A stretch of DNA of 44,302 bases from CAYMLQ01 sp964390795 (GCA_964390795.1 CAYMLQ010000010.1:1-44302); one strand, 5' to 3'; shown: positions 32,870-41,224, counted from the stretch's first letter. Numbers and translations are program-made. The notes: generated by a model not told the origin, from the sequence alone.

Positions 32870-35800
32870 ATGACTCCGTCCGATAAATCAATCCGCGTGC
32901 TTGTCGCCGGAGATGCAACCAGTGATCTCATCGCCTATCATCGCCCCAACCATGAGCCCGCCGCTTTCAACAGAGAGAGCGACCCCCCGTTTCAGAACTG
33001 GCGGACCTATCCGTCTGTCGAACCCCTCACCATCATGGGCGGAAACGACCTGTTGACCGACTTTATCGGACAGCTTTGCGGGAAGGAGTCCGTCCAGACG
33101 GTGGTCAGCAACAAACAAACCGTCGTTCAGTCCAGAGCCTTGCTGAAGATCGCAAAAGCGCCTGAAAAATGCGATCCGGACAAGACCGCCTGGCGGATTG
33201 ACAAGTACGAGGGGTACACGGGGCCGGAAGAGGACACTCCTTTCGGCATCGACATTCCCGCGGAGTTTAGCGGCATTCATCTGCTGGTCATCGATGACGC
33301 TGGCAACGGATTCCGTTATGCCACCCATGCAGATTGCCTAATCAAACAGGCGCTCGCGCAAGGCGTACCCCTTCTGGTCAAACTGAGCCGGCCCATCGAC
33401 AACGCGAAGGGCTGGTCGAAGACAATTTCGTCGCTGCAACAGCGGACCAATAAAGCCGTACCGGTCATTCTTTCCATGGACATGTGGACGTTTCGCGCGG
33501 AGGGACTGCCTGTCAGCCGGGGTCTGTCTTGGGAACGCACAGCCACAGATTTCGCCGCGTGGATCCGGAAGGACGCCAAATTCGCCGTGCTGTGCAACTG
33601 CGCGGACTTCATTGTCGTGCGGTTGAGCTTGGAGGGGGTTCTCCTCTATGACACTCGCTCCAAAGCGGAGAAGAAAGAAGCCGGTGATGAAAACGCGCCG
33701 GCCTTTACGCTCATTTATGACCCTTCCAGTATCGAAGGCGATTTGGAGGAGAAGACCGACGGTAAAATGGTCGGCTACACGGCAGCCTTCACGGCTTCTC
33801 TGGCGGCAGGCTTATCTAGCGGTGACCGAATCGCGGTTCAAAGCGTGGCGGGCGTCCTTCGTAATAGTTGCATAAACGGCCTGAATGCCGCACGTGAGCT
33901 GCTCAACAAAGGTTACGGTCCCGCTCAGGACGGCAAGAAAAAACTTCTAAATCCGGTCGCACCCGGCCTTCGTCCATCAACCCAATCCGTCTCTGCGCCT
34001 CTTCCGACGAGCGCACCTCAGATGATCGATAAGACTCCGTTTGCGATCATCCAGGTTCCTGATCCGGCCCCTTGGCGGACCACCACACCCCCAAACTGGA
34101 CCATCCTTGGACAGAAAACGTCGACACAGGTTGTGGATTTGTCCATCAAGATCCTTAACAACCGGACGAAACCGGACCTTGATGGCGTTCCCGTCGCGCG
34201 ATTCGGAGGCCTTTGCGCCATAGACCGCTGGGAGATCGAAGGCTACCGTTCGATTCGCGGCCTTATGCGCGAGTACCTGGATCGAAAGACCGTTGCGCGT
34301 CCACTCTGTGTCGCCGTTTTCGGCCAGCCGGGCTGTGGCAAATCCTTCGGCGTCAAAGCGATCGCGGAGGCGGTGTTCGGAAAGAAGCCAGACACGTTGA
34401 CCTTCAACATGTCAGAATTCATGAAGGTCGAGGAGCTGACGCGCGCCTTGCATCTGGTGCATGACAAAGCCAGGGACGGCTCCGTTCCATTGATCTTCTT
34501 CGATGAGTTTGACAGCATGCTGGACGGCGTGCCCTTAGGCTGGCTCAAACATTTTCTGGCCCCCATGCAGGATGGCACCTTCAGGGACGGCGAGCACGAG
34601 CACCCTATCGGAAAGGCCATCTTCGTTTTTGCCGGAGGGACTAGCCATAGCTTTGCTCGCTTTGAGCAAAAAGGCAGCGATTGTGACAAAATGGTACGTG
34701 ATAACTTCATCGACAACAAAGGGCCCGACTTCCTGAGCAGGCTGAGAGGCTATGTAGATGTCTTGGGACCGACCCAACGATCTCCGTCCGATTTCGGTGC
34801 GATGCTGAGACGCGCCATCGTTTTTGGCTACAACTTAAAGAAGCAGACGGACGAGATGGGCGAAACCGCTCCGGTCATCCAATTGGACAATCCTCTGGCC
34901 TACGCGCTCCTCCGAGTGTCCGGCTACAACCACGGACTAAGATCCCTTGATGCGATTTTGGATATGTCGCGTTTGTCCGTGATCCGTGGCCTTGTGCCTT
35001 CGGCCCTGCCTTCGTCGGCGCAACTTTCATTGCATCTTAACGCCGAGGAGTTCTTCGGGCTCATTGCGTCCTATTTTGAACTGTCAAAAGAATCGCGCCT
35101 CAAAGTGTTTGCCCCCTTGATTCACGATTTCTACCGAGAAACACAGTGGGTGGACTTGCCCAAGAAAGCCGCAGGAGAGGCCCATGAGGACTGGGAACAA
35201 CTGGGCCAAGGCTATCAGGATTCGAACCTTCAACAGGCCAACCAGTTGCCGACGCGCATCCTGAAGAACGGGTACACCATCGTCCCGAAAACGGGGCCGA
35301 GTGATGTGCCAGCCGTCATGGGATTCACGCCACGGCAACTGCGCAAGTTGGCAATCGAAGAGCATGACCGGTGGATTGCTGAGAAAAATAACAGCGGATG
35401 GCGTTATGCGCCGCTCGACAAAAAGGAACCCACGCTGCGGCTCCACCCCCTCATGATCGCGTGGGACCGCCTGCCCGTTATGGAGCGGAAAAAGGATCTG
35501 GATGCCATCGGGTACATACCGGACCTGCTTTCAGCAGCGGGCTTAAGCCTTATTGACATCGACCCGCCGGACTCGATAGCGCATTGTCCCTGTGACGACA
35601 GCGAGTTAGAAAAACAAATGCGTTTCCAAGTGAGGGCGATCATCCGGGATAAAGCGGGCGCGATCCTGCTCTCGCGGCAAACGGTCGAGAACGCGACCGT
35701 GTGGGATCTTCCCGGCGGAACGGTGGCTCGCGACGAGCGCGTCGATCTAGCGTTGATCCAGGCCCTCTCCAGTTTGCCGACACAATCCGGCGCTCCAGCG

Positions 35801-36058
35801 AACGTTAAGGCTGCGATCCGGCGCTTTACTGGCTCGATGCCTTTCCAAACTCCAGGGATCAAAGGCAACGTCACAGACATTCTGTACTACGAGTGCGCTG
35901 CCGAGCAGCTGCCCGACGGAACGCTCGATGGCGAACTTAAGTGGATCACCCCAAAGGAGCTGACGGGGCAACAAGACGTTCCATCGGCGACACAGCAATT
36001 CATCGAGCGCTGGAATGCGGGCATCGAGTTCAGGAAGGCAAAAGGCTTGCTACCGTAA
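32870..36058 (+). CDS. Ribokinase-like - AAA ATPase - RyR - degenerate Nudix protein
   Basis: A 1062-aa protein. Residues 1-360 resemble a PfkB/ribokinase fold (IRVLVAGDATSDLIAYH start; KMVGYTAAFTASLAAGL at 299-315 aligns with the family's TGAGDAF-type motif but has Ala305 where the catalytic Asp belongs). Residues about 475-650 are an AAA ATPase with Walker A GQPGCGKS (K491) and Walker B LIFFDEFD (D545-E546). Residues about 775-895 are a RyR domain (LAIEEHDRWIAEKNNSGWRYAP). Residues about 915-1060 are Nudix-fold, but the box reads GGTVARDERVDLALIQALSS, lacking the REXXEE metal ligands. The N- and C-terminal enzyme folds therefore look like binding modules around an active ATPase: a nucleotide-sensing remodeller. 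No membrane segment. Confidence 0.8.
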   Translation: MTPSDKSIRVLVAGDATSDLIAYHRPNHEPAAFNRESDPPFQNWRTYPSVEPLTIMGGNDLLTDFIGQLCGKESVQTVVSNKQTVVQSRALLKIAKAPEKCDPDKTAWRIDKYEGYTGPEEDTPFGIDIPAEFSGIHLLVIDDAGNGFRYATHADCLIKQALAQGVPLLVKLSRPIDNAKGWSKTISSLQQRTNKAVPVILSMDMWTFRAEGLPVSRGLSWERTATDFAAWIRKDAKFAVLCNCADFIVVRLSLEGVLLYDTRSKAEKKEAGDENAPAFTLIYDPSSIEGDLEEKTDGKMVGYTAAFTASLAAGLSSGDRIAVQSVAGVLRNSCINGLNAARELLNKGYGPAQDGKKKLLNPVAPGLRPSTQSVSAPLPTSAPQMIDKTPFAIIQVPDPAPWRTTTPPNWTILGQKTSTQVVDLSIKILNNRTKPDLDGVPVARFGGLCAIDRWEIEGYRSIRGLMREYLDRKTVARPLCVAVFGQPGCGKSFGVKAIAEAVFGKKPDTLTFNMSEFMKVEELTRALHLVHDKARDGSVPLIFFDEFDSMLDGVPLGWLKHFLAPMQDGTFRDGEHEHPIGKAIFVFAGGTSHSFARFEQKGSDCDKMVRDNFIDNKGPDFLSRLRGYVDVLGPTQRSPSDFGAMLRRAIVFGYNLKKQTDEMGETAPVIQLDNPLAYALLRVSGYNHGLRSLDAILDMSRLSVIRGLVPSALPSSAQLSLHLNAEEFFGLIASYFELSKESRLKVFAPLIHDFYRETQWVDLPKKAAGEAHEDWEQLGQGYQDSNLQQANQLPTRILKNGYTIVPKTGPSDVPAVMGFTPRQLRKLAIEEHDRWIAEKNNSGWRYAPLDKKEPTLRLHPLMIAWDRLPVMERKKDLDAIGYIPDLLSAAGLSLIDIDPPDSIAHCPCDDSELEKQMRFQVRAIIRDKAGAILLSRQTVENATVWDLPGGTVARDERVDLALIQALSSLPTQSGAPANVKAAIRRFTGSMPFQTPGIKGNVTDILYYECAAEQLPDGTLDGELKWITPKELTGQQDVPSATQQFIERWNAGIEFRKAKGLLP

Positions 36059-36076
36059 ATTCGGTTGTTGTAAACC

Positions 36077-37825
36077 ATGAACGACACTGACGAACTCGAT
36101 TCGGAAGCGTCCGGCACCTGGCAGCGCTTCGAGTTGCCGGTGCTGGCGGGGTTGGCTTTGCTGTCGACGGTCTTGGGGGTGACCGGGTTCGCCCAGTACT
36201 ATCAGGCCGCTGGCCAGCCCGCACCTTTCCCGGATTTGGTGTACCAGAGCATCCAGCTTTTCGGGCTCGACGCGGGGCTGGTCGAGGGGGCGGTTCCGTG
36301 GCCGCTGCAGGTCAGCCGCTTCCTGTCACCGTTCCTGACGTTCGTCGCGCTCGCCAAGGCGCTGATCGGTATCTTCCATGTGGAACTGCGGGCGCTGCGC
36401 CTGAGCCGGAGCAAAGGCCATGTCGTCATCTGCGGCGTCGGGCGCAAGGCAGCGGCGCTCGTCCGCGACTATCGGGATGAGCGCAGCCGGATCGTGGTGA
36501 TCGACCCCGACCCCGAGAACCGCCTCATGCGGACGTGCGAGGACGCCGGCGCTTTCACACTTCACGACGACGCCAGCCGCCCCGGCTGCCTGGCCGCCGC
36601 CCGCGCCCACCGCGCCAGCCATGTGTTCATCACCACCGGGGACGACAGCACGAACATCGAGATCGCCTCACATTTCCTAAACCTGGTTCGGACGCGCGGA
36701 GACAAGTCGGCGTCGCCGAACGCCCGCCCGACCTGCCATGTGCATCTAGTCGACTGCCCGACTGCCGAACTGTTCAGGAAACACCGCGTGTTCAAAGAGG
36801 CGGCGCCCAATGTCGACATCCACATCTTCAACGCCTTCGAGAACGCCGCCCGCCTGCTCTGGCGCGAGCATCTGCTGGCGCGCGGCCCCCTCGCACCCGC
36901 CGACACGCGGCGGATGCACGTGGTCATCGGCGGCCTGGGCCAGCTGGGCGAAGCAGTCCTGCTGCGCCTCGCCCGCAGCGGCCACTTTGCGAACGGTCGC
37001 AAGGTCTCCGTCACCGTCATCGACCGCCACGCCGAAAGCTGCAAAGTCCGTCTGCTGGAACAGCACCCCATATTGGAACGCCTTTGCGACCTTGACTTCA
37101 TCGAGGCCGAACTCGACCAGCCCGAAACCGCCCGCCGCATCGCCAGCGCCCTGTCGGGCCCGGAGCAGATCGGCACCGTGATCCTCTGCCTGGACCAGGA
37201 CTACGCGAACTTCTCCATCGCCCTGCGCCTGGCGCCGCACCTCGGGCCAGACGGGGCAAAGGTCTTCATCCGTCTCGCCCACGCCGCCGGGCTCTGCGAG
37301 CTGCTGCGGGCGGAGCACTCCGATTCGGCGCTCGCCAAACAGATCGACGGCTTCGGACTGCTGGACGCCTGCTGCGCAAAGGAAATGATCCTGGCGGACA
37401 ACCTGCACCGCTTCGCGCGCTCGTTCCACGAGTCCTACGTCAGCGAACAGCTCAAGGAGGGCAAGGCGGAGACCAACCCGGCCCTGCAGCCGTGGGACAT
37501 GCTGAGCGAGGACTTCCGCGAGTCCAACTGCGAACAGGCCGAGCACATGGAGGTCAAGCTGCGCACCTTCGGCTACACCGCCGTTCAGTCCGATACGCGC
37601 CTGCCCCGTATTTTCGACGAGTCTCAGGTCGAGACGCTCGGCCGCATGGAGCACGCCCGCTGGTGCGCCGAGCGCTGGCTGGCGGGCTGGACCCACGCCC
37701 CCGCCCCTAAAAACGTTGACCTCCGCACCTCCCCCCACCTCGTGCCCTGGGATCAGCTCGACGCCACCATCAAGAAGATCGACTTCGATTTCGTCCGCGC
37801 CATACCACGCATCCTGGCCGTATGA
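36077..37825 (+). CDS. Membrane TrkA_N/RCK - RyR protein
   Basis: A 582-aa protein 18 bp after the AAA-RyR gene. Two hydrophobic spans (about 14-36 and 77-97) place it in the inner membrane without a full ion-channel pore. Two Rossmann NAD-binding domains follow: HVVICGVGRKAAALVRDY (from about 114), with an acidic IDPDPEN strand end, and MHVVIGGLGQLGEAVLLRLA (from about 280) with VIDRHAE. Residues about 465-575 are a RyR domain (LQPWDMLSEDFRESNCEQAEH, LGRMEHARWCAERWLAGW). TrkA_N domains gate K+ channels in response to nucleotides. Here the RyR domain would add a ligand input and the two-helix base could be an effector or anchor. It is the third RyR protein in a row. Confidence 0.85.
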   Translation: MNDTDELDSEASGTWQRFELPVLAGLALLSTVLGVTGFAQYYQAAGQPAPFPDLVYQSIQLFGLDAGLVEGAVPWPLQVSRFLSPFLTFVALAKALIGIFHVELRALRLSRSKGHVVICGVGRKAAALVRDYRDERSRIVVIDPDPENRLMRTCEDAGAFTLHDDASRPGCLAAARAHRASHVFITTGDDSTNIEIASHFLNLVRTRGDKSASPNARPTCHVHLVDCPTAELFRKHRVFKEAAPNVDIHIFNAFENAARLLWREHLLARGPLAPADTRRMHVVIGGLGQLGEAVLLRLARSGHFANGRKVSVTVIDRHAESCKVRLLEQHPILERLCDLDFIEAELDQPETARRIASALSGPEQIGTVILCLDQDYANFSIALRLAPHLGPDGAKVFIRLAHAAGLCELLRAEHSDSALAKQIDGFGLLDACCAKEMILADNLHRFARSFHESYVSEQLKEGKAETNPALQPWDMLSEDFRESNCEQAEHMEVKLRTFGYTAVQSDTRLPRIFDESQVETLGRMEHARWCAERWLAGWTHAPAPKNVDLRTSPHLVPWDQLDATIKKIDFDFVRAIPRILAV

Positions 37826-37837
37826 TGGAGCACATTC

Positions 37838-37990
37838 ATGGGTCTGTTTCATCCATTCCGTGACTACCATAGGAAAGGGCTGGCCGAGCAGCCTTTCCCC
37901 GCGGAATGGTCGGCGATCATCGCACGCAACGTGCCCTACTGCGAGGGGATGACAGAGGGACAGGTATTTTGGACAGGTAATTTGATTTAG
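37838..37990 (+). pseudogene. Truncated MtfA-like (M90 peptidase) N-terminus
   Basis: A 50-codon ORF whose first 40 residues (FRDYHRKGLAEQPFPAEWSA, then IIARNVPYCEGMTEGQ) match the conserved beginning of MtfA/peptidase-M90 proteins, which have a FPAEW-ILERNV pattern there. The family needs about 250 residues including an HExxH zinc site; here similarity stops abruptly at AGGGACAGGTATTT (37956-37969) and a stop follows. The same 14-mer stands at the transposase element boundary at 31540, so a REP/transposase-related insertion and deletion probably removed the rest. Confidence 0.7.
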
Positions 37991-38263
37991 AACAACTGGC
38001 AACTTAGGCACGGCGTACTTAGGCACGGCGTTGACGGCGGGCCTCAAAAGCCGTATGATAAAAACACTTTCCGGGCGTTTGGACAGGCGCGTGTACGCCT
38101 GCCCGGAGAACCACGGCGGATCGGATGCGTTCGGCGAAACGACATGAGGTCACAACGCGGACGACTTTCTGAGGAGCCGTCGTAAATCCACTGGATTTGA
38201 CCATGTGCATGGTTCATCATCTATGTGGATGGGTGGCACTGCGTACCGAGTGCGGAGGACAGC
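37991..38263. other. Intergenic debris with tandem repeat and hairpin
   Basis: No gene seen. A perfect 15-bp tandem pair (ACTTAGGCACGGCGT, 38002-38016 and 38017-38031) follows the MtfA fragment. A nested hairpin spans 38071-38106: CAGGCG (38084-38089) pairs with CGCCTG (38096-38101), and an outer CCGGGC pairs with GCCCGG. Near the TIR gene are short palindromes, AATCC-ACT-GGATT (38185-38197) and ACCATG-TG-CATGGT (38200-38213), which might be operators. Confidence 0.55.
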
Positions 38264-39670
38264 ATGCTGAAGGACCAACAGGAAAACACGGGACACGAGC
38301 CCGCTGACATTTTCATCGCCTATCGACGTAAACTCGGAACGCACTTTGCCGAGCGTGTCTATCGGATGCTCTTGGACAACAGATGTCGCGTGTACATGGA
38401 CGTGCATGGGTACTCGCCGGGTTCGTTTCCAAAACGATTGGAAGAGAAAATCCGCGCGTCACAGATCGTACTCGTCATCCTCAGTCCATACTGTTTCGCT
38501 GACAAACCGTCCGACAACAGCGACGACTGGTTGGTTCGCGAGACGATGATCGCCAGGGACAGCGGCCGGCACGTCGTCGTCCTGCGCGATGAGAGTTTCG
38601 ACTACAGGGACTTACCGGAGACACTGGAGTTCCTGCGTGACTTGGAGGACGTGCAGTATGTCTCCGCTTATCCCTCTGCCTACGAAAGCAAACTGCTGAA
38701 AATGATCCGCTTGGCGGGTGTCCCGGCAGCCGGCGCTGATACATCAGGGGGTGAGCGCTTGCGTGCACGCGTGCCATCTAGGGAGGACGGTGGCGGATCT
38801 GACGCCACCTCCATCACGAACCAGTGCGACGAATTGCTTCGGCTACGCGACTCGGCTACGCTCGCGTCGGAGCAATTCGGAGGAGCGATCCTTGCCTCCG
38901 CTGGACTTTGCATGCCTTTCAAGTGCCGGGCCTTTCTCATGCGGCTGAGGCAAGCTTTGACGGCGAGCGGCGTCCTCGCCGAGTGCCTGCCGGCCTTTCC
39001 GGTACACGCCTTCTGGGTCGCGACAGCAACGACTTCGATAGGAACCCTGTTGCTGATCTGCGCCACATTGGTATTGATGGGAGCGTGTCCTTGGCCCATT
39101 CCCCGCTGGGTTTCCGAGTTGTCCGTTCGGGGGCTCCTGGTGCCGCCTGCGATCCTCAGCATGCTCGGCACACTCGGTTTCGTACGATGGCTCTGGCAGG
39201 ATCTGGCCGACCTTCATCCCGTCGTAACTCGGTACGCAAGGCAGGCGGAGCTCGGCGACGTTGACCTGAGAAAGGACACATTGCGTTGGCATCATGGAAG
39301 ATCGCTGTTCGCCTGCGTTTGCGCACACGTTGCGACGATGTTCGTCTTCCTCGTGCTCATGGACGAGATCACCATTGCGTTTCGAAGTACTGACGCCAAT
39401 ATCTGGTGGGCCGTCGCCTGCCTGATAACCGTTTTCGTGGAGTTCCTGTGCTTTGATGTTTTGGTCGTGGGAGTCGTGAAGGACGCCTTTGTTGACACGC
39501 TTTGGCCCCGAGACAACACCCTGACGCTCATGCGCGATTTCTTCGCGAACCCTTCGCGCCGAAGCCCGGCGCATTGGTGCAACCTGCATTTTCAGGTGTT
39601 GGCAATGACGTTCACGATGCTGATATTTGTCGCGACCGGAATCTTCAGGATCGTCCGCATGTTGTCGTAG
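38264..39670 (+). CDS. TIR-domain protein with five transmembrane segments
   Basis: A 468-aa protein. The start is the ATG at 38264 with GGAGGA 4 nt upstream; an earlier in-frame Met adds 13 unlikely residues. Residues about 14-150 are a TIR domain: ADIFIAYRRK strand, CRVYMDVHGYSPGS loop, ASQIVLVILSPYC, and WLVRETMIARDS, where E93 is the likely NADase glutamate. Five hydrophobic spans follow at roughly 250-272, 288-307, 347-367, 380-403 and 445-464. Bacterial TIR domains in defence systems cleave NAD or make cyclic-ADP-ribose-type signals. Coupling to a membrane domain could cause leakage or tether the enzyme. It lies downstream of three RyR proteins in the same orientation, so it may be the effector, but 438 bp of debris separate them. 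Confidence 0.82.
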   Translation: MLKDQQENTGHEPADIFIAYRRKLGTHFAERVYRMLLDNRCRVYMDVHGYSPGSFPKRLEEKIRASQIVLVILSPYCFADKPSDNSDDWLVRETMIARDSGRHVVVLRDESFDYRDLPETLEFLRDLEDVQYVSAYPSAYESKLLKMIRLAGVPAAGADTSGGERLRARVPSREDGGGSDATSITNQCDELLRLRDSATLASEQFGGAILASAGLCMPFKCRAFLMRLRQALTASGVLAECLPAFPVHAFWVATATTSIGTLLLICATLVLMGACPWPIPRWVSELSVRGLLVPPAILSMLGTLGFVRWLWQDLADLHPVVTRYARQAELGDVDLRKDTLRWHHGRSLFACVCAHVATMFVFLVLMDEITIAFRSTDANIWWAVACLITVFVEFLCFDVLVVGVVKDAFVDTLWPRDNTLTLMRDFFANPSRRSPAHWCNLHFQVLAMTFTMLIFVATGIFRIVRMLS

Positions 39671-39767
39671 CGTTCCTTGCGGGACACGAACTGTGACTCG
39701 AAGGGATTCACGGTATGCACGAATTGCTCGGCGGTTTGCATGTCAAGCGCGCCACCTTACGGATGTG

Positions 39768-39965
39768 TGCGGCGGGGCTATCAGGCCGTTCCGGTACTGC
39801 GGCACGGTGGGCGCGACCGCTGGCCTATACAACGTCGTCCGCGCGGGCTTGAACCTCTTTGAGCTCACCGATTTCATCCTCGGCTGGACGACCTTTGATC
39901 TGCTCAACGATGACGAGATCAACGTGCAGCACCTGACGCCACAGACTTCTTCACAAATAAAATGA
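39768..39965 (+). pseudogene. 5'-truncated fragment of a small protein
   Basis: In the 363-bp stretch after the TIR gene (39671-40033), one frame reads as plausible protein only in its second half (CGGAIRPFRYCGTVGATAGL, then LFELTDFILGWTTFDLLNDD) and ends in TGA. Upstream in the same frame it turns into Arg/Cys/Ser-rich noise and overlaps the TIR gene, and no start or ribosome site is convincing. It looks like the C-terminus of an exported protein that lost its signal peptide. Family not recognised. The remainder of the stretch shows nothing else. Confidence 0.4.
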
Positions 39966-40033
39966 TGCGATCGGAAAAGGCGCGCCAAGGGAACAGCCGC
40001 CAATATCTTGCAAGCTCATCCGTTCACTCTGCC

Positions 40034-41215
40034 ATGAAAACGAAACAGGCGGTAGCGGTGGCGGTCATCATGGCGGGGCTGGCGTTCGCGCAGGCCCCGG
40101 CGGGGCGCGGCGGTCTTCCCGAAGGCGTCAAGGCGCTGCGCGATCTCACGTATGTCGAGAACGGACACGAGCGTCAAAAGCTGGATCTGTATCTGCCTGA
40201 GAAAGCGGACGGGCCGCTGCCGCTGATTATCTGGATTCACGGCGGCGGCTGGCAGAACGGCAGCAAGGAGGGGTGCCCGCCCGCGCGCCAGGGTTTCCTT
40301 GAGCGCGGGTATGCGGTCGCGAGCCTGAACTACCGGCTGAGCGGCCACGCGGTCTTTCCGGCGCAGATCGAGGACTGCAAAGCGGGCGTCCGCTGGCTGC
40401 GTGCGCACGCCAAGGAGTACGGGCTCAACCCTGACCGCTTCGGCGTGTGGGGCAGCTCGGCGGGCGGACACCTCGTCGCCTTGCTCGGCACCAGCGGTGA
40501 CGAGAAGGCGTTCGACGTCGGACCGAACCTCGAGGTGTCGAGCCGCGTGCAGGCGGTGTGCGACTATTATGGGCCGACCGACCTTGCGCGGATGGATGAG
40601 CGCACGGCGCCGGGCGCGCGCATGAAGCACAACGATCCGGCGTCGCCCGAGTCGGCCCTGCTCGGAGGCCCGGTGCAGGAGAACAAGGAAAAGGCCGCGC
40701 GGGCCAGCCCGCTCACCTATGTGACGACGAACGCGCTGCCGCCATTTCTGATCGTGCATGGCGACAGCGACCCGGTCGTGTCGTTCTATCAGAGCGAGCT
40801 GCTTTTCGAGGCGCTTAAGAAGGCGGGGGGCAGCGTACACCTGCACCGCATTCAGGGCGCGGGCCACGGGCAGGGCTTCGGCGGCAAGGAGATCGGCGAA
40901 AAGGTCACGGCTTTCTTTGACCGCGGGCTCAAGGCGGGCGGCGGCGATTCCGCCAGACCCGAGGCGACGCGTACGGAGAGCGAGGCGGTCGGCCCGGTCA
41001 AGGGCCAGGATCAGGCGCGAGGGCAGCCTGGGCCGGCGGGCAGACAGCCGGAGCGGCCGCGCGTCACCTTCGAGCAGGTCCTGGCGCGCGAGGACGCGGA
41101 CAAGGACGGCCGTGTGACGAAAGCGGAGTTCAAGGGGCCGGAACCGTTTTTCCAGCGGCTCGACAGGACCGGTGACGGCGTGCTGACGAAAGAGGATTTC
41201 GAGGAGAAACGATAG
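40034..41215 (+). CDS. Secreted alpha/beta-hydrolase (esterase) with C-terminal EF-hands
   Basis: A 393-aa protein, start placed at 40034 because a signal peptide follows (MKTKQAVAVAVIMAGLAFAQ, cut after AQA). The esterase domain has the oxyanion motif IWIHGGGW, nucleophile S142 in GSSAGG, the acid in HGDSDPVV and the His in GAGHGQG, the BD-FAE/acetyl-xylan-esterase-like arrangement. After a Pro/Gln/Arg-rich linker come two EF-hand calcium loops, DADKDGRVTKAE and DRTGDGVLTKED, common in secreted PVC enzymes. Probably removes acetyl or feruloyl groups from polysaccharide outside the cytoplasm. It converges on an SGNH hydrolase 9 bp away, itself often an acetylesterase, so both may act on the same kind of substrate. 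Confidence 0.87.
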   Translation: MKTKQAVAVAVIMAGLAFAQAPAGRGGLPEGVKALRDLTYVENGHERQKLDLYLPEKADGPLPLIIWIHGGGWQNGSKEGCPPARQGFLERGYAVASLNYRLSGHAVFPAQIEDCKAGVRWLRAHAKEYGLNPDRFGVWGSSAGGHLVALLGTSGDEKAFDVGPNLEVSSRVQAVCDYYGPTDLARMDERTAPGARMKHNDPASPESALLGGPVQENKEKAARASPLTYVTTNALPPFLIVHGDSDPVVSFYQSELLFEALKKAGGSVHLHRIQGAGHGQGFGGKEIGEKVTAFFDRGLKAGGGDSARPEATRTESEAVGPVKGQDQARGQPGPAGRQPERPRVTFEQVLAREDADKDGRVTKAEFKGPEPFFQRLDRTGDGVLTKEDFEEKR

Positions 41216-41224
41216 GGACGACGC

